From Casuarius casuarius (lineage: Eukaryota; Chordata; Aves; Casuariiformes; Casuariidae), in contig PTFA01000272.1 of assembly GCA_003342895.1 (NCBI GenBank), positions 124,001 to 188,000 on the forward strand: a DNA stretch of 64,000 nucleotides, given 5' to 3'. Each line of letters begins with the position of its first letter. Within the stretch, counting starts at the first letter, position 1. The notes below the pieces were generated by a model, which did no database searches, was not told the origin of the DNA, and saw only the letters and a program-made list of their open reading frames with translations. Of this stretch, positions 55,201-64,000 are shown one piece after another. A program made the position numbers and the translations under genes.

Positions 55201-58200
55201 GCTACTTGCAATGCTAAGAAAACCCCTGAATAGCAGAGAACACAAAAGGCAACAAGCCATTTCTAAACCTTAAGATGAGGAAGTTTCCGCAGATGTATCA
55301 AGTGGGTGGAGGGGAGGGTGAGCAGCGTTTAGTGCCACAGGCACACTGCAGTGCTGCCGCTCCAGGCAAGACCCATCAGGTGAGACTGCAAGCTTCAGCT
55401 CAATGCCTCCTTGCCATTCAGAAGAGCCATCTTGCTCCCCCTTCCAGCAAGTAAATGGTTTGTAAGCAAATGCAATCAGAAGGCAAGTTCCCTCTCCAGA
55501 ACAGACTGTAGAGATGATATCCTTATTTTGCAGGTTTGTCCTACCACTGGGATTTGTTCACTGAAAATTTTCACATGCAACTTCTTAAAGTCACATACAA
55601 ACACTAACCCAGCAAAATAACCCCCGCATCAGCATCCACGCTCTCCTCTGGGCACATACCAGTACTAATAGTGAAGAATCTCACAGCAAATTTTGCAGTC
55701 AGACACATCCATGCTTCTCTATATTGGGGCCCTACTCCATCTTGTAACCCTCAGCTGAACCCACACCACAGTCAATGGCAGAGAGGGGTCCAGCAAAGGC
55801 AGCCCCAACAAGTGCCGGCAGAGCTACCTTGTACCATTATCCTTCTGAGCACACCACTGATGCTACACCATATCCATCAGCACCTGTACACGGAAGAAGT
55901 GCAAAGAGGCCACCAGTGAAGACAATCTCTCTGGTAAGACTGCTGGGGGCTAAGTAGCAAGACACAGACAGAAATTACAGGTATAATAGACTTTCACTTT
56001 TCTCCTGATCTGGGATTAAAAAGAAAAGAGTAAAATGTGTTCAAGAGGACACTGTAGCAGATATGACATTTCAACTCATACCTCTAGAATCCCAAACCAG
56101 TGATGCAATAAGAACCTTCTCAGCTCCAGCAGACAACTGTACCAGGATCAAAGCCATCAGGCAATAGCTCCCAATCTTGATTTGTCAGGTGGCTGCAATA
56201 ATGCTTTACTAGCACCAAGATCAATGTAACAGACTGATTCACATGTATTTTTTCTCCCTCTGCATCTTCAGATTTCATGTTTGTTGATTACAACATTCAT
56301 CTTGAGGCCAAGGAAACTGCAAATGGTTTACTTATTAACATAGCACTAAGTGGGTTCACTGCCAGTAGAAAGATAAGAAACCAGCACATACATTACATTT
56401 CCTCATTTACTGGTTACCTTACATTCCTGAAAGTTTCCTGTTACAAGTGCTCAGACAGAAATCTCGATACATCTAGATGACTTGTCCACCAGAATACACC
56501 CTGGGATCTTACGTCCCCTGGGCCTCCTGGCTACCAACTTGACAAAGGCTGGTCACAAATCCCTTCCAACCCATTCAGCTCTGTTCACTCCCTCCACTGG
56601 AGAAGAAAAATGATGCTAAGACCTAAGCTGCCTGGAAAAGGTGGGCAGAAATTTACACTTGCACTCCCGCAGCAGGCTGAAGTCTGTAGTGGCTCATAGA
56701 TGTTACTGGTGATCTACATCACAAGCAGTTGGGCACAGGCTGGGCACAAGGCTCCAAGCAAACAGAGCAGATAGCAAGACTGCGGCCAACCTTTCACACA
56801 GAAAGAGGAAACAAAACACAGAGGACAAGAGCCCAGCAACATCCTGATGACACCACTTGGCTCTCCCCCACTCTTTGCCTTTAGAGAAGTGGTCTCTCTT
56901 TCTTGCTACCACCAGACGTGCAAATTATTGCTATCACCATCTGAGTTCAGTGACCGCTAACACCACATTCATTCTGCTGTTGAAGAAATAACACACCTCC
57001 TTTGTCTCACAGTGAAATGAGGTTCTGGAGGAACGCAGAAGAGCAAACCACTGCTCTTCAGCTTCTAAAGTTTCCCTTCTGCATTGATGCTGCCAAGCTC
57101 TTTTCTTTGTGAGCATGCACCTGGACTGCCACAGGCAGGGAGGATGATGCAAACAAAACCAAATACCAGCACAAAAGCTGACACACTTGTTCTCTTCCTA
57201 GTTCTTCCATGCTGTAACTGTATGGGAACATCACTATCTAACAGAAAGGTCTTATGTCTTTTTCCACATAAGCATTTTTAAAGTCAAAGCTACACCAAAA
57301 TAATCCCTGGCAAAAGCTGTTAATCACTCCTGACACTTCAAAGCCTCAATCCAAAGACACCTAAGTGAGGGCCTATGAGTACTTCTGCCATTTTGCATTG
57401 TAGCACCCAGCTCTGAGGAGGAACACCGCAATGCAGCTCCACAGGGAGGCAATTCAGCAGCACAAATGGCGAAGCCCCTGCCTGCAACTTACAGTAATAA
57501 AATACACACTGAACACTCATACTTTAACCTCCCTTTAGACCAGAAATAAAGGATCTCAGATAATGCCCAAATGAGTGGCATGACAACAGCTCTCTGTAGC
57601 CATGCCCTGCCAACTGCTTATTTTCTCTTGGTAAATGTTGCCCCACCCCCCTAAAGTCAGTGGAAGTCAGCACTGGTTCACACACCGCAAGTTTGGCCCC
57701 TAAATATCACTCCCACGATCAACTCCATCTCAGTTTCACACCATTTTCCAGTTCTTCACAACTCCCTCCACAGTAGTCACTCTGAAAACTTTCTTTCCAC
57801 CTCAACTCCCATATTCTCCCAAAAAATGGAGACCAAGATGGGGGCAGGACCGCTCTTCTTGTCATCTTTCCCTTCAGAATTGACCTTTGAGACAGTGGCT
57901 TTCTGCAAAGGTAATGCGGGTTCTTAAGCCCTATCACAGTCAAGTACTGCCAAGCTATGAGTGTTAAGCAGCTTTAACTCACTCCTGTATTACCTCTAAT
58001 GTGTGGTTTCTACCATGCTTAACCAAGCCAACTCCAGTACCACTGTAGGGACCACAGGCAAAGGATGAAACACAAAGGCTTTTTTCCATCTGTAATTTCC
58101 ATGTTTCTGTGCAGTTTTTTTTTTTTTTTTTAAAAGGGAAAAACAGTCAAAAAAGTCACTGAAGCAGCATTACAGCAGATGTACCTAGCCCAAAGGTTTA

Positions 58201-59981
58201 GTGCACTGCATGTGGGTTTTTCCTCCCCCCTCTGAGCCAGAAAGGATGGGAATTTAGTATCTGTCCTGAGATTGCTAGCCGAAGCTGCAGAGCCCAACCT
58301 TTGAAGTATATTCAACTCCGAAGAGTAATTAAGACCAAAGCTGGTACATTAGTGCATATGAAACGCAAAGAAATACTGAAATACTCCCAGAAAAAGCAAT
58401 GGAAGGCCCATTCCCACAACAAGTATCACTGAAATCAGAAAGCAGGCATATCTTCAGGCATTATAATTAACAAGAGATAGGATAGGAGCTTGTTATAAGA
58501 ATGACAAGCTTCAATTGTTCAACTAACTCCACTGAAAGTGTCAACTATATACCTGCATTAATATTGCATTTGTTCTCACTTCTACAGCAGGTAAATTCTT
58601 TTGTACAGCTAATAACTAGTACAGTTACAGAAATGGTTTCTTAATAAAAACTTAATCTTACTGAATATGGAGATAAAGAGGAAATCAAGGATACCGGGAA
58701 CATATTCTTTGAACAGGATACATCTAATCCAGAAAATCCCATAGTTTTTAAATACAGATGTTGCTGCACGGTATCATTTATATCTGCACTAGCAGTTCAA
58801 ACACACAGAGGCACGGAAAGGGGAAAAAAGAACAGAACACAAAGAAACAACAGAAGGCCAAGAAAATTAGCAGATATGACATGCCAATAGCAAGTAGTGA
58901 CACAGATTTAACGCCTCACTTGATAACCCTTCAGCAGTGTTATTGTCCTTACTGAGAGAACTACCTACATTACAACCTATTACAGTTGATGGAGCAAAGA
59001 AAGCTTTCCAACTCCTTTAAAATATTGTGATGCTCCACAGTGCATTATTAACGGAAACAAACACATTCAGTCTTGGCCCACCATCCTCCTACACCATCCT
59101 CCAAAAACATTCACCTCCAGCTATCCTCTGCATTCCCTCCTTTGGGTAGAAAAATTTCAAGATCTAATGTCTAGGTTGGAGCTCTAAGGGAAAAAAAATC
59201 CCAGTCTCTTTCAGACAGATGCTGCATGTTGCTTTCCAGACTACAGTAATGAATAACAGAGAAAACCTGCTCCAAATAGGAGGCAGGTACAAAAGCACTG
59301 CAGAAAAGCAAGTTGCTCAGCCATTTCCTTTTACTCCAGAGTACTTAACCAAGGCAGGGAAGTGTCACAGAACAAAACAGCTTACAGAAGAGACAGGTTT
59401 TTCCAATTTAAAAAATTACTCATAGAATACAGGCATGAAAACAGGAAGACTATGGAAGACATTACATTGGGTTTAAAAAGAGAGTCGAGGCACAACAGTT
59501 TTGCTATAATCAACTGAAAGTGTTAAATTCTTGTCATCAATATCTTACCTTATTAATTTAGGTCAAAACTGCAGAACATACCACAGTATTACTAGGACAT
59601 TTTACAAAACACTACCTACCCAGCCAAGGACTGCACTCATGATTCACATGGCTTCCAGGAACCTTAAAACCCCACAAGCCTTTTTGGACACTGGACAACG
59701 AAGGAGCCCCACTGAGAAGCAGGCACAGAGTTATATCGAGTAGGGCAGTGGTTGAGTCAAAGGTCCAAGGAGAACGGCTGGCCCCCCTGAAGGCAATAGA
59801 AGTATGCTGCTGCTGTTTCCTGGTGGGCTGATGGCTTGCAGCAACATCCCCTGCTCTGAACTGATGCTCCCTGGTGGCTGAGGTGACAAAACTAGGAACC
59901 CAGCTCTCGAGTTCAAGCTTGAAAGCTCAGGAGCACCTTCTTGGTCAAACACTTCCCCCAGCACACCCTCTTCAAGCTTAC
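52212..59981. other. Intron 2 segment nearest the start exon
   Basis: No supported exon. Contains a T17 tract at 58115-58131 and a possible CR1 3'-end remnant near 56465-56600 (CATCTAGATGACTTGTC, then AAATCCCTTCCAACCCATTC). The ATG-led frame of the 60-kb exon stays open to about 59731, but past the donor that frame is intronic and has no further VWC cysteines in a domain pattern. Confidence 0.5.
58115..58131. repeat. T17 homopolymer run
   Basis: Seventeen T followed by AAAAGGGAAAAA. On the minus strand this is a poly(A)-like run with no recognisable element body beside it. Confidence 0.85.
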
Positions 59982-59985
59982 CTAC

Positions 59986-60090
59986 CTCAAACAACAGGCC
60001 TTGGTAGACACAGGCACCTGTGGGACAAAACAGAAAATGGGGGGTTAGTAGCAATACACCTACCAGTGACACAATAAATGCATTTTTCAT
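59986..60090 (-). CDS. FRAS1: FRAS1 start-codon exon: signal peptide and first residues of VWC domain 1 (partial)
   Basis: FRAS1 is a very large extracellular matrix protein (VWC and furin-like repeats, CSPG repeats, Calx-beta domains, one membrane segment). With FREM1 and FREM2 it anchors embryonic epidermis to the basement membrane; loss causes Fraser syndrome. Seen here: ATG at 60088-60090 opens 35 codons. Residues 1-25 form a signal peptide (MKN, then hydrophobic AFIVSLVGVLLL, then a c-region ending CPTG). Residues 26-35 are ACVYQGLLFE. From memory, human FRAS1 has a signal peptide of nearly the same length followed by GACVYQGSLL, the start of its first VWC domain; that match is the basis of the call. 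The reading frame reaches a 5' splice site, GAG|GTAGGT, at 59985. A second site, TAG|GTAAGC, would extend the exon to 59982. The ATG has a weak context (T at -3). An in-frame ATG at 60124-60126 has A at -3 and would add 12 residues. The next coding exon was not found in the window. Confidence 0.72.
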
Positions 60091-60139
60091 GCAGCAGGGT
60101 GATATTTGGCAGCCTTCAGACTGCATTGTCAGGGACTGT
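60091..60139 (-). other. FRAS1: 5' untranslated part of the FRAS1 start exon, with its acceptor
   Basis: A good 3' splice site lies just upstream of the start codons: a pyrimidine-rich stretch ending TTTGTCTATTTCAG at 60140-60153 (minus strand), so the exon would begin at 60139 with ACAGTCCC. This gives an exon of 154 nt (donor at 59985) or 158 nt (donor at 59981). If translation starts at 60124-60126 rather than 60088-60090, most of this segment is coding. There is no in-frame stop between the two ATGs. The boundary is inferred from splice-site appearance only; an upstream exon must supply the rest of the leader. Confidence 0.55.
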
Positions 60140-63100
60140 CTGAAATAGACAAACACTTGCAGGATGGCACGAAGAAGGCGGAAAGGTACACTCTGAAGAG
60201 GTGAAATATCAACCTACCATCATCTTACACACTCTCTAAACAGCCTCTCAGGTGGGTGAAGAATTTAGACATTGGTGCCTCCTGCATTCTCCCCCTGCAC
60301 TGCCACAAAGGCTACCTCTTGATAAGATAGCAATTCTTACAACACACATGTAAGACATAGCTTACAATTGTGTTTCAACTTCCATTCATGCAGCAAGCTC
60401 TCACTGAAATAAAGGGAAGCCGCAGCTATTCAAGAGCAAAATATGATGCTTAAAAAAGGCAAGATTACACAGCATTTAAACTGCCTGCTAGAAAGTAGTC
60501 TCTTCTCCGGGCTCCTATAAATCCTTCTGCCATTAACACGAGAAACAAATAAGTGCATGAATACACACATAAAAAGTAATCACTACGAGAACAGCCGGCA
60601 TGCATTCCTGCTCCTAAATCACAGTATGTGCAAACAAGTTACATTTCACCCGCTGACAGGTTCACAAGACTCCCCCATCTGACATCCAAACCTAATCATT
60701 GACACTGCCAGCTGAGGGAAAGGTTCTCCAAGCAAGCGACAGAGGTGTACATCCATTCAAACATAATTTATATATTCTACTTCAATAAATCAAATAAAAG
60801 GTTGGAACTAAAACATGAATAAGTTCAATGACAGTTCCTTCATTGATTTTCTGGGAAACAGCTCCAAGAACTGCATATATCTGTCCACTGAAAATGTGAC
60901 AAGAATGTGAAACCAAAAGCAACCCAAGAAACTCAAAGATGAAAAGTAAAGAATGCAGGAAAAGTCACCTTAAGGGACCACCCAGAGAACTAAGAGAAGC
61001 TCCTTGTTGAGAGAAGTGGCATTTCCCATGGAAGCAGATTAGACAAATTCATACAGAAAGCCTTGCAACTACACTGCTTCGAATCAAGAGCTCCTCCTTC
61101 GAGCTCATCTTTAGTTCAGCTACAGGAGACTGCGGACACCATCAGGAACTACTTTCCCTTACTGAGAAGATAAGGGACAACATCCCAGACAGACTTCCTT
61201 CAAACTCAGCAGGTACCTTTCCTGTCACATTGACAGGAAACTAGTTAAGCCCTGCTCATGCAGTCTGAGTACAGGGGAGGGGCTAAATGACCAAACACTG
61301 GGTTTCATTCCGACTTCTGAACAGGTCCCTTTGTAGCACCCCCACTGGGTCTGAACCATAAAGTTAACCACTTCATACTTGGCAAAGGAGCTTTTTGTTT
61401 TAATGGCAGTGCAAAGGGATTTGAATGCAACTGAGAGTCAGAGTCAGTAACTGCCCATTCATTTATTTCCTTGGTTTTTCAAGACAATTACTGGGGGGGG
61501 GAGGGATTTTACTGTACCTTTTCCTGACTTAAAGTTACTGCACTTATTGTCTCACACACCTTCTCCTTCCATCTCCCACACCCTTCTTTTGAGAAGGCAC
61601 AACAGCTTCAAGGGTCATTGTACAGTTGCACCTCATAATCCAGTGCAAAACAATATATCCTACACTGTTCTGAGGAACATCAGAAAACAGCACTTAACAT
61701 CAGTGGATTAAGAAAAGCAAAGAGCTCAACGGTTTTACTCTTGAAAACAGCTCACTGCCATTTTTCTTCCAACTTTAACACCTACAGTCCCTTAGAAGTG
61801 CCAAAACAATTATTTGGCATCTTAAAGTGAATTACTGTATCTAAACCCTCCATATTTAGAGACCTCAAAAAGCTAAGGAAAAAATTAACAATAAAAACTA
61901 GCACTTCCTACCTTTACTTCAAGAGGCTATAATTAAATCTACAGCTCCTTTGCGCTAGGCATTGTAACACATTGCAAGAAACAACTCGCAATGATCAGTG
62001 TCCTGTGCCAACAAGCCCCTCACCTCCACAGTGCAGCACAGAGCAGGGACCAGGCCACCACAGATGGCCCAGGCAGCGACAGGGGTGAGAAACCTCCAAA
62101 TCTTTCTCAGCTCTACAACCTGCTCCCAGCACTGCACTCTGTAGGGACAGGCTCACCCCAACCTCTATGTAACTACAAGGCAAGCAGAAAGTCTCCTTCT
62201 TCCTCTGTTCTTTAAAGCAAAAATGTAGTTTACTCTCACAAATTAAGAGAGATACTAGGATCTAACCTCGCTCTGTACAACTCAAAATCCTTAGTTTCAA
62301 GTACATTTTAGCTCCCCGCCATCATTCCTAGTGCTGAACCATCCCACACAAAGGCTTTGTTCTGAGTGAGCCCCAAGACATCACGCAGTGCACATTAACA
62401 CAGCCTTCCTTTCCATTCTAGTTAACAGGCATTGCATGCAATTCCAAGGCACTTGGGTGATGAGCCCTCATTTGCAAAGCCCACCTGAAAGGGGTTTCCT
62501 CAAAACAAAACATTCCCTTCCACATATTGAATAAGCTTGGGGAGAAATCCTCAAACCTTTTGCCTTGTTATTTTGTAGTGTCCATCCTGGACACAGGAGC
62601 TTGGCGGGGTGCTTTCCCAAATTTTGGGTTGGCTTCTTTTAAAGATGACGACAAGTCTCATAAGCAACAGCCCCACGAGTAAATCTCCTAAATTCACATC
62701 TGACAATGCCTCAACTCCCGCATGGCTATTTCTAACTAATAACTACTTTCATTCATCAAAACTATAGCAAGAGACACACATGGAGTTACAGCAGGGGCAG
62801 TATTTGGGGAGCCTGTCACATAAGGTCCTAACCACCAAGCATTATATTGTCAAAATGAAACTTAAGTAAAGCCCCTAAGAGCACAAGTCCAGCCACAAGC
62901 CTATCCCCTAATTCACACATTTGATAACCTTACCCCATGCTCTCTGACAGTCAGTGCAAGATCATATAAAACTTGGCACCTTTTACAAGTCTGTCCAGAA
63001 GATTTTTTTTTAGTAACAAAAGAATTATGCTCTACAGCTTAGCTATGCTTAGCACAACATACACACAACATTAAGTTTTAACTCTCAGCTCTCTTTTCTT

Positions 63101-63480
63101 AAGAGGTGCAAGGTGATGACTGCTACCTACCCTCCACTTCCCAAAACCACTGCTATCACCACCAGGGCTGCTTCAGCAGGCAGAGTACAAGCTTGTACCG
63201 CATTTTTCATCTAGAGGTCTCATGGGCAAGCAGCCTCACCCTCATGACCACCAGCACAAGGTGGGGAAATCAACAGGGGCATTAAAGGGCAAAAGAGCAG
63301 CACAGCTGCCTCAAATAGCACAGGATGGGAAAGGGCCAGGGAAGCAAGAGGGGCTGAGCTCAGTCAGCAGCAGAGCTCATCCCAGCCCATATGAAGTGCA
63401 GGCACCAGAAGCTCAGCGTTTCTCCAGATAAAAGGATCCAAGACAAGAAGCCTCTTCTGAAAACCCCACCCTCAGCTTCC
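60140..63480 (-). other. FRAS1: FRAS1 intron 1 (inferred)
   Basis: The DNA between the start exon and the CpG island has no supported exon. I looked on the minus strand for a separate hydrophobic leader exon ending in a phase-1 donor and found none: candidates near 61210, 61515 and 61890 meet in-frame stops before any ATG. A run of nine G at about 61493-61501 followed by AGGG and a T8 run at 63003-63010 are the only low-complexity tracts seen. GC content rises from about 63.2 kb towards the island. The right boundary depends on where exon 1 ends and is not fixed. Confidence 0.5.
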
Positions 63481-63937
63481 CAAGGGGCTGACCGCTGTCC
63501 CAAACCTCCCCCTCACCCCTTCCATTCCCGAGAGCGGGTCCCATGCGCTAGGCAAAGCCCGTCACCCAACACCCCCGTAACCCCAGCTCCCCGACCTTCG
63601 GCTGTCCTCGCTCCCCTCTCCCCAAAGCCCCCGTCCGTCCACGCCGCAGCCGCGCCGGCGTGCCGGGAACAGGACGCGCTCCTCACCACCGCCTCACAAC
63701 TCCCGCCGCCCCGTCCTGGGTGTTGAACACCGCCTCCCCCTCGAGCACCTGCAGGTGCCCGAGCACCGCGGCGCGGGGGCAGGAGACGACCCGGCGGCAG
63801 CCCCCTCCCCTCCCCTTGCAGCGCCAGGGCCCTGGGCCTCGGCCGGGGAGGGACGGCCCGGCCCGGCACAGCCCGGCCGCTTCCCCTCAGCAACGGCTTC
63901 GTCCCTCAGCGCAGCGCGCGGGGGGCACGCGAGCCCC
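63480..63937 (-). promoter_or_regulatory. FRAS1: CpG island: probable FRAS1 promoter and non-coding exon 1
   Basis: GC content and CpG frequency jump here compared with the rest of the window. Clusters of CG occur at 63590-63680 and 63740-63937, with repeated CCGGCCCGGC-like blocks. A C-rich run at about 63801-63816 reads as GGGGAGGGGAGGGGG on the minus strand, a typical GC-box/KLF-type target. It lies 3.4 kb upstream of the start exon, the expected place for the first exon and promoter. Three G|GTGAGG-type minus-strand donors could end exon 1: exon ends 63698, 63687 or 63517. I cannot choose between them. The island continues into the gap, so the transcription start may be missing. No TATA box is evident. 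A divergent transcript on the plus strand is possible. Confidence 0.65.
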
Positions 63938-64000
63938 NNNNNNNNNNNNNNNNNNNNNNNNNNNNNNNNNNNNNNNNNNNNNNNNNNNNNNNNNNNNNNN
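63938..64000. other. Assembly gap (run of N) to the window edge
   Basis: Positions 63938-64000 are all N. The gap interrupts a CpG island, where short-read and Sanger assemblies often break. Part of the promoter and possibly the true exon 1 are hidden here. Confidence 0.99.

Noticed and set aside
55320..55375. Minus-strand LQCACGTKRC, a cysteine-rich phrase that could suggest a VWC exon
   Set aside because: The open stretch is under 25 codons, stops on both sides, has no good acceptor and does not follow the FRAS1 order of residues.
59731..59985. Extension of the start-exon frame beyond its donor
   Set aside because: After LLFE the translation loses similarity to FRAS1 and contains no VWC cysteine pattern, whereas a good 5' splice site lies exactly at the loss of similarity.
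63513..63893. 126-codon minus-strand frame in the CpG island
   Set aside because: Rich in R, G, A and P as expected from any frame in CG-rich DNA; no hydrophobic leader and no plausible junction to the GACVYQG exon. The same holds for the plus-strand frame at 63391-63726.
1..64000. CRISPR array, phage or mobile gene cluster, novel multi-gene system
   Set aside because: No regularly spaced repeats, no dense coding, no transposase or integrase frames. Sequence character is that of a vertebrate intron.

Overview
The window looks like non-coding DNA from a vertebrate chromosome, most likely a bird. Almost all of it is AT-leaning sequence without dense operon-like coding. Interspersed repeats are sparse and very old (MIR-type SINEs, L3/CR1-type LINE relics), with no Alu, L1 or young LTR blocks. 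At the right edge there is a CpG island that runs straight into an assembly gap. The bird assignment is inferred from low repeat density and repeat types, not from a diagnostic marker.

The one protein-coding segment I can support is on the minus strand at about 59986-60139. It has an acceptor-like site, a short leader, an ATG, a hydrophobic signal peptide, then the residues ACVYQGLLFE, and ends at a 5' splice site. The junction 'GACVYQG' right after a signal peptide is the start of the first von Willebrand factor C domain of FRAS1, the Fraser-syndrome extracellular matrix protein. I therefore read the window as the 5' end of FRAS1 transcribed right to left: promoter and non-coding exon 1 in the CpG island (63.48-63.94 kb, partly lost in the gap), a 3.4-3.5 kb intron 1, a start-codon exon at 60 kb, and then the large second intron filling positions 1 to about 59985 and continuing past the left edge. 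I looked for the next VWC exon (WKP...CxxCRC, CCPEC) and did not find it.

The intron contains at least four recognisable MIR/CORE-SINE copies (6.3, 27.9, 29.6, 35.4 kb), two L3/CR1-type LINE relics (6.0 kb and 32.6-33.1 kb, the latter keeping part of the reverse-transcriptase region), an imperfect 70-bp inverted repeat (41.0 kb), short tandem duplications and homopolymer runs. The first 7.1 kb carry 16 isolated ambiguous bases and the next 56.8 kb carry none, which points to a different data source or quality for that part.

I see no rRNA or tRNA gene, CRISPR array, operon or novel multi-gene system. Most open reading frames outside the 60-kb exon are short, lack recognisable domains and look like chance. 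The items most worth checking are the start exon (two possible ATGs, two overlapping donors, a hidden acceptor at the signal-peptide boundary) and one exon-like segment on the plus strand at 4817-4935.
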